A DNA stretch of 64,000 nucleotides, taken from NCBI RefSeq assembly GCF_019655055.1, contig NZ_BPFA01000010.1, positions 1 through 64,000 on the forward strand, in the 5' to 3' direction. The notes beneath the pieces were generated by a model. That model was not told the DNA's origin and made no database searches. It was given only the letters and a program-made list of their open reading frames with translations. Both the position numbers and the translations under genes were made by a program. This document shows, piece after piece, positions 18,381-27,036 of this stretch. The stretch comes from Shewanella sp. MBTL60-112-B2 (GTDB lineage Bacteria > Pseudomonadota > Gammaproteobacteria > Enterobacterales > Shewanellaceae). Each line of letters starts with the position of its first letter. The stretch's first letter is position 1.

Positions 18381-19730
18381 TTAAACTGTGAGTAACAGGA
18401 ACTCACGTTCCCATGAACTGATCACACGGCGGTAATTCTCAAGATCGGCCTGCTTCACCGCGATATAACCGTTAGTGAAGATATCGCCCAAATATTCACG
18501 ACAAGCCGAGCTTTCCGCCATTATTGCTAACGCCTCTTCAAGGGTTAATGGCAGTGCTGCGCCGCCGCGAGTTTCATTTGCACGGCCTTGAACAGGTGTA
18601 GAAGGTTTAACATCCTCCACCATGCCCATGTAGCCACATAACAGACTTGCTGCTATCGACAAATAGCTGTTGGCATCGGCACCGGCGATACGGTTTTCAA
18701 TACGTAAGTTTTGTGGTGAAGACTCTGGAATACGCAGGCCACAAGTGCGGTTCTCTTCGCCCCACTCAAGGTTAACCGGAGCCGATGCACCAGGTAGGAA
18801 GCGGCGGAATGAGTTAACGTTTGGCGCAAACAATGGTAGTAACTCAGGAATGAATTTTTGTAGACCGCCAATATAGCTATAAAACAGCGGGCTCTTAGTA
18901 CCATCCTCATTAGAAAAGATGTTTTTACCCGACTTTACATCGACAATACTTTGATGCAGATGCATTGCACTGCCGGGCTCGTTGGTCACGGGCTTAGCCA
19001 TAAAGGTGGCGCAAACGTTATGTTTAAGCGCGGCTTCACGTAGGGTGCGCTTAAACACAAACACTTGATCAGCCAGAGAAAGTGCATCCCCGTGAGAGAA
19101 GTTAATCTCCATCTGCGCGGTGCCTTCTTCGTGGATCAAGGTGTCAATATCTAATCCCTGCTCTTCACACCAGTCATACATATCTTCAAATAAAGGATCG
19201 TATTCATTGGCAGCATCGATAGAAAAAGACTGACGGCCTGATTCTTGGCGGCCAGAACGACCAATAGGCGGAATAAGTGGCTGATCAGGATGTTCATTAA
19301 TGCGTGTTAAATAGAATTCCATCTCTGGTGCAACCACAGGCTTCCAACCTTTATCTTCATAAAGTCTTAGCACTTTTTTGAGCAGGTTACGTGGTGACAA
19401 TTCGATTGGATTACCCATCTTGTCATAGGTATCGTGGATCACCTGAGCCGTTGCTTCGATGGTCCATGGCAGCTTAAATACCGCGTCCTCATCAGGTACA
19501 CAAACAAAGTCGATGTCGGCTTCATCAAGCAGCGCATCGTAGGATTCGTCATCTACATAGTCGCCCGTCACCGTTTGCAGTAACACACTCTCTGGAAGGC
19601 GCATGCCCTTTTCATCGATAAATTTTGCCACCGGGGCAATCTTGCCACGTGCGATACCTGTCATATCACAGACGACACACTCAACTTCGGTAATTTTTTG
19701 ATCTTTTAAATAGCTGACTAACTTTTTCAT
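18381..19730 (-). CDS. puuA: Gamma-glutamylputrescine synthetase
   Basis: A 449-residue glutamine-synthetase-fold ligase. The start at 19730 (MKKLVSYLKDQ) is two bases after the puuD stop; upstream in-frame codons lie inside puuD. Metal and substrate motifs of the family are visible: APEMEFYLT, AQMEINFSHGD, AMHLHQS and EWGEENRTCGLRIPES. It joins glutamate to putrescine using ATP, the first step of the Puu pathway in the cytoplasm. Ordinary GlnA would be a poor fit because the sequence follows the PuuA subfamily and its neighbours are puuD and puuR. Confidence 0.92.
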   Translation of the reverse strand: MKKLVSYLKDQKITEVECVVCDMTGIARGKIAPVAKFIDEKGMRLPESVLLQTVTGDYVDDESYDALLDEADIDFVCVPDEDAVFKLPWTIEATAQVIHDTYDKMGNPIELSPRNLLKKVLRLYEDKGWKPVVAPEMEFYLTRINEHPDQPLIPPIGRSGRQESGRQSFSIDAANEYDPLFEDMYDWCEEQGLDIDTLIHEEGTAQMEINFSHGDALSLADQVFVFKRTLREAALKHNVCATFMAKPVTNEPGSAMHLHQSIVDVKSGKNIFSNEDGTKSPLFYSYIGGLQKFIPELLPLFAPNVNSFRRFLPGASAPVNLEWGEENRTCGLRIPESSPQNLRIENRIAGADANSYLSIAASLLCGYMGMVEDVKPSTPVQGRANETRGGAALPLTLEEALAIMAESSACREYLGDIFTNGYIAVKQADLENYRRVISSWEREFLLLTV

Positions 19731-19732
19731 AA

Positions 19733-20494
19733 TTATTTTACTCTGCTTGCTGCACGGCGCTGGCATGCTTGATTAAAGGCTGCAAAAATTGCGGTATAGA
19801 AAGGGCTATCAAGCACTTTCCATTCAGGATGCCACTGCACACCTAGTGCAAAATTCTTTGCGTTTCTGACAGAAAAAGCTTCTATCAGACCATCGGTTGC
19901 AAATGCTTCTGGCCGCAACCCAACACCCAGGCGATCGACACCTTGGGTATGGACAGAGTTCACCTCTGCAGAGCTGCGGCCCCATGCATCGTGAAGCAGT
20001 CCCCCAGGTTCTATTTGAACCTCATGGGAAATCCCGTATTGCACCTCTACTGACTTGGTTTTATCTTCTCTGTGTTCAATAAAACCTCCCACCTCATGAA
20101 GTTTCTGGTGCAAGCTGCCACCAAACACGACATTCATCTCTTGGAAGCCACGACAGATTGCAAGCACAGGAACGCCAGCATCGATTGCCGCTTTTAATAG
20201 CGGTAAAGTTGTTGCATCGCGTTTGGGATCATGATGTGTTTCTTGATCGCTTGCAGGACCATTGAAATGATGTGGTTCAATATTTGAGGGGGAGCCTGTG
20301 AATAAAATCCCATCTAAACGTGGGAGAATGGTTTCTGCGGGGCAGTGCCCTAACGCAGGAATAACTAGTGGCCAAGCTTGTGTTGCATCCGCTATCGATA
20401 ATAAATACTTCTCACCCACGATATTAAAGGGGTGCAAGCCTAACTGCTGATTACATGCAGTCACACCGACAACTGCGAGCCCTACTTCCGACAT
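19733..20494 (-). CDS. puuD: Gamma-glutamyl-GABA hydrolase
   Basis: A 253-residue class I glutamine-amidotransferase-like hydrolase. The catalytic triad is Cys114 (AICRGFQEMN), His222 and Glu224 (VQWHPEW), the same numbering as E. coli PuuD. It splits gamma-glutamyl-GABA into glutamate and GABA, the last Puu step before GabT. It is the first gene of the puuD-puuA pair. The gap upstream holds two PuuR-box-like sites. Confidence 0.93.
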   Translation of the reverse strand: MSEVGLAVVGVTACNQQLGLHPFNIVGEKYLLSIADATQAWPLVIPALGHCPAETILPRLDGILFTGSPSNIEPHHFNGPASDQETHHDPKRDATTLPLLKAAIDAGVPVLAICRGFQEMNVVFGGSLHQKLHEVGGFIEHREDKTKSVEVQYGISHEVQIEPGGLLHDAWGRSSAEVNSVHTQGVDRLGVGLRPEAFATDGLIEAFSVRNAKNFALGVQWHPEWKVLDSPFYTAIFAAFNQACQRRAASRVK

Positions 20495-20572
20495 AAAACA
20501 CCTTCAATCCTTTGTCTTCGTAATTTTTAGAATTATTTTGAATAGTTTTTATCTTGATTTACGAAATCTTGA

Positions 20573-20607
20573 ATAATGAACAGTTACCACTCAAATGTTC
20601 ATTTTTT
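20573..20607. promoter_or_regulatory. Pair of PuuR-box-like operators before puuD-puuA
   Basis: ATAATGAACA at 20573-20582 on the plus strand is an exact match to ten bases of the E. coli PuuR box. A facing copy (TGTTCATTTTTT at 20596-20607, read AAAATGAACA on the other strand) differs at one position. The convergent pair lies 80-115 bases upstream of the puuD start, a suitable place for repression. Confidence 0.65.
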
Positions 20608-20921
20608 CACACACTACACGGAATCAATTAACTAGGCAATAGCGAAGGTGAAAGGTTTGTTAAAAAAAACAAACAAACTTAAATGCACTATAAATATCAA
20701 AAGCTTAGAGTGAAGATGATTTATATAGCTTTATGTCAAAATGCATAATAATAAGTTTTTTATGCATTAAAAGCATAAACAACGAGTATGAGACAAGTCA
20801 CAATCAAGCACAGCTGATGCTTAAAATTATTTACATAAGAGCATAAAAACAGCGTCGTATAGAACTGCCTAGCGGGTAATGTTATATAAAGGGAAAACTG
20901 CAGAATATTGATATAGATAAC

Positions 20922-20969
20922 AAGCTAGCTACCGTTAAGAAAGTAAGACACTCTCCGGTAAGCTAGCTT
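20922..20969. terminator. Hairpin after puuR
   Basis: Inverted repeat aagctagctaccg / cggtaagctagctt with one bulged base and a loop of about 22 bases, 23 bases past the puuR stop. There is only an AT-rich tail and no clean T-run. Confidence 0.45.
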
Positions 20970-20991
20970 TACAAAAAATAGAGGAAAAATA

Positions 20992-21540
20992 CTAGAAATT
21001 TGCTGGTGTAGTCGCGCTAACAATCCGACAGGGTTCATCAAACGGGTTGCGGAAACGGTGGGGTAATTCACTATTAAAATAATAACTATCGCCTTCTTTT
21101 AACTCGAATACTTCCTCACCAACAGTCAACTCTAGACGTCCTTTGATGACCATTGCCGCCTCTTGACCTTCATGCTTAAGCATCTCAATGCCGGTATCCG
21201 ATCCTGGCGGGTAGGTTTCGCTCATTACAGACATGGCACGATTGGGAAAATCTCGACCAATCAATTTAAAGTCCAACATGCCATCACCGATATCTAATAG
21301 CTCATCGCTACGATATACCACCTTCTGCTCGACCAATACGGTGTCTTCGATGGAAAAGAACTCCACTAAAGACATGGGCAAACCTGACAGCACTTTTTTG
21401 AGCGAACTGACCGAAGGACTAACACTGTTTTTCTCAATCATTGAGATAGTGCTGTTGGTCACTCCAGCGCGCTTAGCCAACTCTCGCTGGGATAAGCCCT
21501 TTTCTTTTCTCACCCGTTTAAGGTTTTCTCCGATATCCAA
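20992..21540 (-). CDS. puuR: Putrescine-responsive repressor
   Basis: A 182-residue regulator, close in length to E. coli PuuR (185). Residues 5-60 form an XRE-type helix-turn-helix (LSQRELAKRAGVTNSTISMI), and the C-terminal part is a cupin (GRLELTVGEEVFELKEGDSYYF, then LPHRFRNP) expected to sense putrescine. It represses puu genes until putrescine is present. It is divergent from the second puuB, and the gap between them holds a near-match to the PuuR box, so it may also control itself. Confidence 0.92.
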   Translation of the reverse strand: MDIGENLKRVRKEKGLSQRELAKRAGVTNSTISMIEKNSVSPSVSSLKKVLSGLPMSLVEFFSIEDTVLVEQKVVYRSDELLDIGDGMLDFKLIGRDFPNRAMSVMSETYPPGSDTGIEMLKHEGQEAAMVIKGRLELTVGEEVFELKEGDSYYFNSELPHRFRNPFDEPCRIVSATTPANF

Positions 21541-21686
21541 AATATTCCCCTAATTGAAGTAATCGTTCTTTGTCTCCAACAACATGCAGAGTCATACAAG
21601 GAGTCCTCGGCACGACTAGAGCCGCTTTTAACTAACAGCGTAATAAATTCTAGTAAGCGAGTTTGTATTCTACAGGAAAGCGTGTT

Positions 21687-21700
21687 AAAAATAACGAACA
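21687..21700 (+). promoter_or_regulatory. PuuR-box-like operator between puuR and puuB copy 2
   Basis: AAAAATAACGAACA differs at one base from ATAATGAACA over the ten core positions. It sits in the 241-base divergent gap, about 80 bases before puuB copy 2. Confidence 0.55.
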
Positions 21701-21781
21701 TATGTAAATAATTTATTTATATAACTTAGAATATACCGTCAAAATTCCAACTTACAATAAAAACATATACTTGGAGATAAG

Positions 21782-23089
21782 ATGTCAACTAGAAGCCCGG
21801 TGCACAGCGACCAATATCCCGCATCATATTACTTTGCATCAGCAAAAGAGCTACATCAATCACCACGTCTAGAAGAGGTCATTGATGTGGATGTGTGTGT
21901 GGTTGGCGGTGGGTTTAGTGGCATTAACACCGCCATCGAATTAGCACAAAAAGGGTTTAGTGTGGCACTGCTCGAGGCTAAACGCATTGGCTGGGGCGCT
22001 TCTGGCCGTAACGGCGGCGAGCTTATTCGTGGTATTGGTCATGATGTTAGCCAGTTTCAAAATATCATTGGCAGCGAAGGGGTAAAAGCCATCGAGCAGA
22101 TGGGCTTCGAGGCTGTCGATATTGTCAGGCAACGAGTCGCTGAACACAATATCGACTGTAACTTACAAATGGGTTATTGCGACTTAGCAATTCGTCCTCG
22201 CCATATGAAAGAGCTTGAAGAAGATTTTGAACACTTGAATAAAATCGGCTACGGCCACAACATGACCTTACTCGACAAATCTCGCATCGGTGAGGTAATT
22301 GGCTCCGATTTCTATCAAGGCGCATTAGTGGATATGGCAAGTGGTCATCTTCACCCACTAAACTTAGCCTTAGGTGAGGCCAGAGTTGCCCGTAACTTAG
22401 GCGTTAAGATGTATGAATACAGTGCTGCGACAAAGATAATTAAGGGCGACAAACCCAAGGTAATGACTGAACACGGCGAAGTGAATTGTCAATACTTAGT
22501 CCTTGCTGGCAACGCCTACTTAGGCATAGATTTAGAAGAGAACATCGGCAGTAAAGTATTACCCGCAGGCACCTATATTTTAGCTACCGAGCCGCTAACC
22601 CAAGAGCAATGCGATGCTATCATTCCTAAAAATATGGCCTTTGCCGACTTAAGAGTCGACCTAGATTATTACCACCTCTCGGAAGATAATCGTCTACTAT
22701 TTGGTGGCCTATGTACCTACTCAGGAAAAGATCCTAAAGACATTGAAGCCGCCCTCAGACCTAACCTTGAGAAGGTGTTTCCACAGCTAAAAGGCGTGCG
22801 TATCGATTATGAATGGGGCGGAATGATGGGCATCGGAGCTAACCGTTTACCGCAAATAGGTCGTCTGCCCGATGCCAAGAATATCTTTTATGCCCAAGCT
22901 TATGCAGGCCATGGCGTTAATGCCACCCATATGGCAGCAAAGCTAATCGCCGAGGCGATTACGACTCAAGCCGAACGTTTTGACGTGTTTGCCAAAGTCC
23001 CCCATATGACTTTCCCTGGCGGCCCGCACCTGCGCTCGCCCCTACTCGCGATGGGAATGCTGTACCATAGGTTTAAAGATATTTTTTAA
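21782..23089 (+). CDS. puuB: Gamma-glutamylputrescine oxidase, copy 2
   Basis: A 435-residue FAD oxidoreductase of the same family as the protein at 12584-13867: GGGFSG (42-47) for FAD, then GWGASGRNGGEL. Start ATG at 21782 is preceded by TTGGAGATAAG. The two copies share motifs along the whole length but differ in many residues, so this is an old duplication or separate acquisition and not a recent copy. It is transcribed away from puuR. It may act on gamma-glutamylputrescine, or it may serve a related amine such as gamma-glutamyl-spermidine; the sequence does not settle this. Confidence 0.88.
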   Translation: MSTRSPVHSDQYPASYYFASAKELHQSPRLEEVIDVDVCVVGGGFSGINTAIELAQKGFSVALLEAKRIGWGASGRNGGELIRGIGHDVSQFQNIIGSEGVKAIEQMGFEAVDIVRQRVAEHNIDCNLQMGYCDLAIRPRHMKELEEDFEHLNKIGYGHNMTLLDKSRIGEVIGSDFYQGALVDMASGHLHPLNLALGEARVARNLGVKMYEYSAATKIIKGDKPKVMTEHGEVNCQYLVLAGNAYLGIDLEENIGSKVLPAGTYILATEPLTQEQCDAIIPKNMAFADLRVDLDYYHLSEDNRLLFGGLCTYSGKDPKDIEAALRPNLEKVFPQLKGVRIDYEWGGMMGIGANRLPQIGRLPDAKNIFYAQAYAGHGVNATHMAAKLIAEAITTQAERFDVFAKVPHMTFPGGPHLRSPLLAMGMLYHRFKDIF

Positions 23090-23146
23090 CAGCGTTTTAA
23101 AAGCGATAAACCACGAAGTGTTCACTCTGTTCACTACACTGAGGAC

Positions 23147-23183
23147 ACGAAGAAAAGAAAATATAAGGTTAGCTTTTCTTCGT
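23147..23183. terminator. Hairpin between convergent puuB copy 2 and racemase
   Basis: A perfect 11-bp stem (acgaagaaaag / cttttcttcgt) with a 15-base loop lies in the 160-base convergent gap. No T-run follows on the plus side, so the terminator call is tentative. Confidence 0.45.
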
Positions 23184-23249
23184 ATTCTTCAGGTCTTTCA
23201 TGGCCTCTTCTAACCTGTCGAAGTCATCGTATTACCTCTGGGTAACGTC

Positions 23250-23942
23250 TTAACTTAATGCCATATCGACTGCAGACTCACAATGGATAGCTGTTGTATC
23301 GTAGAGAGGCACTTGGGTATCTTGTTGGCTAATCAATAATGCAATCTCGGTACAACCTAGAATGACCGCTTGGGCTCCTTGGGCATACAAATTATCAACG
23401 ATATCCAGATATTGCTGCTTTGAATTAGCGTTAATTACCCCTCGGCATAATTCCTCATAAATAACCTGATGCACAACATTGCGCTCCTCTTCATTTGGAA
23501 CTATCACATCTATACCAAACTGGTTTATTAGACGGCTTTTATAGAAATCTTGTTCCATGGTAAAACGAGTCCCTAACAGGCCGACCTTAGTCACCCCATT
23601 AGCTACCAGCTTTGCCGCCGTTGCATCGGCAATATGTAAGATGGGAATTGGAAGCAGAGCCTGGATCTCATCAGCCACTTTATGCATGGTATTCGTGCAA
23701 ATTAATAGAAAATCGGCCCCCCCCGCTGCAACATTTTTAGCCGCATCAGACAAGATATTGGCAGTCTCTTGCCACTTACCAGCATGCTGTAACTTTTCAA
23801 TTTCTGCGAAATCAACACTGTAGAGACTCACTTTTGCGGAGTGCAGACCACCGAGCCTTGCCTTTACACCTTCATTAACGGCCTTGTAATAACTCGCCGT
23901 AGACTCCCAACTCATACCACCTAACATGCCGATCGTTTTCAT
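23250..23942 (-). CDS. Aspartate/glutamate racemase family protein
   Basis: A 230-residue cofactor-independent racemase. It opens with GMLGGMSWESTASYY, and the two catalytic cysteines are Cys82 (ICTNTMHK) and Cys197 (GCTEIALL). It belongs to the YgeA/broad-specificity branch and not to MurI. It interconverts L- and D-forms of an amino acid, most likely aspartate or glutamate. It sits inside the polyamine locus but converges on puuB copy 2, with no shared promoter, so a pathway link is uncertain. Confidence 0.88.
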   Translation of the reverse strand: MKTIGMLGGMSWESTASYYKAVNEGVKARLGGLHSAKVSLYSVDFAEIEKLQHAGKWQETANILSDAAKNVAAGGADFLLICTNTMHKVADEIQALLPIPILHIADATAAKLVANGVTKVGLLGTRFTMEQDFYKSRLINQFGIDVIVPNEEERNVVHQVIYEELCRGVINANSKQQYLDIVDNLYAQGAQAVILGCTEIALLISQQDTQVPLYDTTAIHCESAVDMALS

Positions 23943-23984
23943 TTTTAGCGCCTCTATAATTGACTTTATTGGGAGAAACTGACT

Positions 23985-24168
23985 TTATAACTAGAAACTT
24001 ACTTCTACTTTCCTGCCTGCAAACTACGATACGACCTATGTTCAAGTTGCTTCTCTGATAGCCCAAACTGAGCCGCTAAGCTCACAAGCTTTGTACGATA
24101 GGTATCTAAGATAGTTTCATCATCGGTCATGAAGAAAAACTCAGCAAAATCACTCATACCAGCTAAAT
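23985..24168 (-). pseudogene. Duplicated 3' fragment of the CYTH-domain gene
   Basis: This stretch repeats, at a 238-base offset, the last 55 or so codons and the stop of the adjacent CYTH gene, plus flanking bases (actttataac, agaaac). On the minus strand it still reads LSEKQLEHRSYRSLQAGK and a stop, against LSEKQLEHRSYRSLQAAK in the intact gene. No start or 5' part is present. It is a tandem partial duplication and probably not functional. Confidence 0.8.
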
Positions 24169-24242
24169 ACCACAGCGCAATATACCGTTAATTTTCAGAT
24201 TTTTACCACCTGGATACTTACTTTATAACGAGAAACGGACTT

Positions 24243-24788
24243 CTACTTTGCTGCCTGCAAACTGCGATACGATCTATGCTCAAGTTGCTTCTCTGATAGC
24301 CCAAACTGAGCCGCTAAGCTCACAAGCTCTGTACGATAAGCATCTAACATAGTTTCATCATCGGTCATGATGGCAAATTCAGCAAAATCACCTAACCCTG
24401 CAAGATGGTCCACAGTGATATGAAACTTACCGACAAAGTAGATGCTACGCTGTTTCTTCATCTCTAAGCTCACTTCATAACCCATGTTTTTAAGCATACT
24501 TCTAGCATTATTGGCATCGGTAATATTGGTGGCTTCACAGCGATCGGCTTCAGGACCTTTTACTATCCATAGCTTAATTCCAGCAGGCTCACACTCTCGT
24601 ATACAGACACTTTTATTCTGGGATAAAAGTGTCTGTTCTTTAGTGTCAAAGTAGCTATCTGACTCAATATTATCTTCAAACATCACTTGGTGAACTATCG
24701 AATTAAGTACAGCTAGGAAAGCTGGCTTAGAAGCCAAGCGGTACTTTAACTCAACTTCAAACTGCCCTTTGAAATGCTCATGACTCAT
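24243..24788 (-). CDS. CYTH-domain protein (class IV adenylate cyclase / thiamine-triphosphatase family)
   Basis: A 181-residue protein starting MSHEHFKGQFEVELKYR; Glu11, Glu13 and Lys15 form the ExExK motif of the CYTH fold. Later acidic and basic residues (CIRECEPAGIKLWIVKGPE, HITVDHLAGLGDFAEFA) fit the metal- and triphosphate-binding tunnel. Members hydrolyse triphosphates or make cAMP (CyaB); the sequence alone does not tell which. The C-terminal 55 residues are repeated downstream as a fragment. Confidence 0.85.
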   Translation of the reverse strand: MSHEHFKGQFEVELKYRLASKPAFLAVLNSIVHQVMFEDNIESDSYFDTKEQTLLSQNKSVCIRECEPAGIKLWIVKGPEADRCEATNITDANNARSMLKNMGYEVSLEMKKQRSIYFVGKFHITVDHLAGLGDFAEFAIMTDDETMLDAYRTELVSLAAQFGLSEKQLEHRSYRSLQAAK

Positions 24789-24922
24789 GGGGTGTGGCTC
24801 GCGAATAATTTACTGGCACAAATAATATCTGCTTTCTATTAAGCGATTCGCGATAGAGTTAAAACTTTAAGCATTACTGAAGAGAATTAATAATTAATAA
24901 CGGAACTATACCTTTAATACTA

Positions 24923-25459
24923 TTACCAATACTCAGCTTTATTTAAGGCTGCCACACAGCGACAGCTACCGTTAATAGCCTGTAGTTGTTCGCCCTTTAG
25001 CGATTGAGCTATCCAACCTTCTGGGTAAGTCAAAGGCTGAGGTGCCTTAACCAAGTCTTCGCTAACAAGTTGAAAGCCCACTTTGGAATAGTAGTTTGGA
25101 TCGCCATAGGTAAACACCAACTCTATACCTTTACTTCTTAACGTGTCTAAACCAAATTGAATTAACTTCTGACCTACGCCCTGACGCTGAAAACTTGGGT
25201 GAACCGCTACAGGCGACAAGATGAAGGCATCTATACGAGTTTCAAAGGTTAACCTTGAAAACATGATGCTACCCGCTAGCTTATCGCCCTCTGTCGCCAC
25301 AAAAATATACAATTCATCACAATCTGTAGTCTTCATTAGCTCTGTGGTTAACTCACCAATGACCTTACCTTCATCTGCGCCTTCTGAAGCAGAAAACGTT
25401 TCATTGAAAAGCCCTGAGATCTCTTCAATATTATTTGTGTCGTACAATGAAAAATTCAT
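24923..25459 (-). CDS. GNAT-family N-acetyltransferase
   Basis: A 178-residue single-domain acetyltransferase. The acetyl-CoA motif A is visible as VHPSFQRQGVGQKLIQFGLD, followed by FTYGDPNYYSKVGFQ, typical of the YhbS-like group. The substrate is not predictable. It is a single gene 119 bases past the MerR-type fusion stop, on the same strand. Neighbouring polyamine genes make a polyamine acetylase thinkable, but the sequence does not follow SpeG. Confidence 0.85.
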   Translation of the reverse strand: MNFSLYDTNNIEEISGLFNETFSASEGADEGKVIGELTTELMKTTDCDELYIFVATEGDKLAGSIMFSRLTFETRIDAFILSPVAVHPSFQRQGVGQKLIQFGLDTLRSKGIELVFTYGDPNYYSKVGFQLVSEDLVKAPQPLTYPEGWIAQSLKGEQLQAINGSCRCVAALNKAEYW

Positions 25460-25536
25460 ATCTATTTACCTAACCGTCTTATTTATCAAAAACTACTAAT
25501 CTAAAGCTTGTCATCGAAACTGAAAAATATATGTCT

Positions 25537-26802
25537 TTAGTCACTACACCTTTTTAGGACGAACATCTGATAGTCAAACTGCCCTAGCCTTTTCGCAGCT
25601 ATTTCTAGCTCTCTGTTTACATCAGCTAATGCCTTTGAATTTCGCATAATCGGCTCGAGTTCATAGATGCGAGCTTGAAGCGGTTGGTAATAGCCATTCC
25701 ACGCTTGTTCACTCAGTGGAAAGCTATCAATTAGCTCATAACCCGCCTGTTTAGCTTGTTTGATACGCTGCTCGACACTAACCATATCAGGGTACTCTTG
25801 CTGCCAAAAAGAGCGTAATTCATTGCTAGGATCATTCGTGCTCCAGACTAGATCACTCAATACTAAATAGCCTTGAGGTTTAATAAATCGCTTCCAATCT
25901 TTTAAGGCTTGTTCAGCCCCCATGATATAAGCACTACCCTCACACCAGATAACATCAAACTGATGTAACGCAAACGGCAACTCAATCATGCTTGCACAGA
26001 CGATTTTCACTTTTTGAGTTAGTGTTAATGGCTGCAAGCTCTGTTGCAAGGCGTCCAAATTAGACTGGTCATTATCCAGTGCAGTGATAACAAAATCAGA
26101 ATACTGAGCCAACACCCGAGTCGCCACGCCTTTGCCACAACCTATCTCTAGCAGTTCACCCGAGTTAAGCGAAGCAGCCTTGAGCGATTCTGTATTTAAT
26201 AAACCAGCCTTGAGCGACTCTGTATTTAATAAACCAGCCTTGAGCGCATCACTGTTAAGTAAAACTGCCTTTAGTGCTGTTAATGAGTCAGTTTCTGCAC
26301 CTGGACCTAATCTCGTTAATCCATCAAAGATCAGCTCAAAATCTGCCATATACTGCTCATGTTCATTCATATCTTTTGATAACCACTTTAATCTTAGCGC
26401 CTGCTTTTCATTGAAGCCCTGCTTGATCAACCACTGTAGATGCGCCTCAGGAGCCTGTTTTTCTGTCGCTTGATGCCACTCCCTCATCGAGCCCATACCA
26501 AGCATTGCACTGAGCAACTCTCTGGCCTGGTTTTTCTGGGCGATCTCATCATCTAATACCTTTAGGCGTTGCAGTAACAACTCTCTGTCGACGCGACTTT
26601 CTAAGCAAGCCTGACACTCTTTTAGAGTCAATCCACCCGCCTGTAGCTGCTGCAATAACTTCAGTTTCTGAAAGTCCTGTTCAGAGTAACTACGATAACC
26701 ATTGGCTTGGCGCTTCGCCGAAATTAATCCCAGCTTCTCGTAATACAGTAAGGTCGAGCGGCTTAAGCCGACTTTATCTGCCAACTCAGAAATACGATAC
26801 AT
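25537..26802 (-). CDS. MerR-type regulator fused to a SAM methyltransferase
   Basis: A 421-residue fusion. Residues 1-70 are a MerR winged helix (YRISELADKVGLSRSTLLYYE), then a coiled linker (about 70-105). Residues about 176-215 are four tandem decapeptides of the type LKAGLLNTES. A class I methyltransferase domain follows with motif I LLEIGCGKG at 217-225 and DVIWCEGSAYIMG downstream. Such proteins probably sense a small molecule or methylate a target, and regulate their own promoter. Nothing nearby shows the substrate. The repeat block sits exactly at the domain junction. Confidence 0.85.
   Translation of the reverse strand: MYRISELADKVGLSRSTLLYYEKLGLISAKRQANGYRSYSEQDFQKLKLLQQLQAGGLTLKECQACLESRVDRELLLQRLKVLDDEIAQKNQARELLSAMLGMGSMREWHQATEKQAPEAHLQWLIKQGFNEKQALRLKWLSKDMNEHEQYMADFELIFDGLTRLGPGAETDSLTALKAVLLNSDALKAGLLNTESLKAGLLNTESLKAASLNSGELLEIGCGKGVATRVLAQYSDFVITALDNDQSNLDALQQSLQPLTLTQKVKIVCASMIELPFALHQFDVIWCEGSAYIMGAEQALKDWKRFIKPQGYLVLSDLVWSTNDPSNELRSFWQQEYPDMVSVEQRIKQAKQAGYELIDSFPLSEQAWNGYYQPLQARIYELEPIMRNSKALADVNRELEIAAKRLGQFDYQMFVLKRCSD
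26158..26277 (-). repeat. Four 30-bp tandem repeats inside the MerR-methyltransferase gene
   Basis: Units of 30 bases encode ten residues each (ALKAVLLNSD, ALKAGLLNTE, SLKAGLLNTE, SLKAASLNSG). The two central units are nearly identical in DNA, which suggests recent slippage; copy number may vary between strains. Confidence 0.85.
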
Positions 26803-26914
26803 GGGATTTTCCTCTCAAAATTTATGTATACGATAAACTATGAAGCATTAGACGGGTCAAGATTAATTCGCTCAAAATGCTGAAATAGTCCACCTTCTAA
26901 CAACGTCTCAAACA

Positions 26915-26946
26915 ACAAAAAGCCCCCTAGTCTGCACTAGGGGGCT
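26915..26946 (-). terminator. Terminator of puuC
   Basis: A perfect 11-bp stem (agccccctagt / actagggggct) with loop ctgc; on the minus strand a T-run follows. It lies 90 bases past the puuC stop. Confidence 0.85.
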
Positions 26947-27036
26947 TAGAATATTTCAATGAGTTATGATCGAGCTTGCCAAAAAGTGACTGTAGGCTTG
27001 TAAACTCAAGCCGTCAGCATTCACTCTGTCATAAGA

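Larger units (their letters stand above)
20495..20991. other. Gene-free regulatory gap between puuD and puuR
   Basis: An AT-rich 497-base stretch with no supported gene. It carries the puuDA promoter with two PuuR-box-like sites near puuD, a small inverted repeat (tttatgc / gcataaa, 20759-20779), and a hairpin just past the puuR stop. No RNA gene was recognised. Confidence 0.7.

Noticed and set aside
23090..23249. Low-complexity ccacgaagtgttcac stretch as a possible small RNA
   Set aside because: The hairpin is explained as a convergent-gene terminator; no promoter or T-run supports an RNA gene.
26158..26277. Short direct repeats that could be a CRISPR array
   Set aside because: The 30-bp units are head-to-tail with no spacers and encode in-frame decapeptides.
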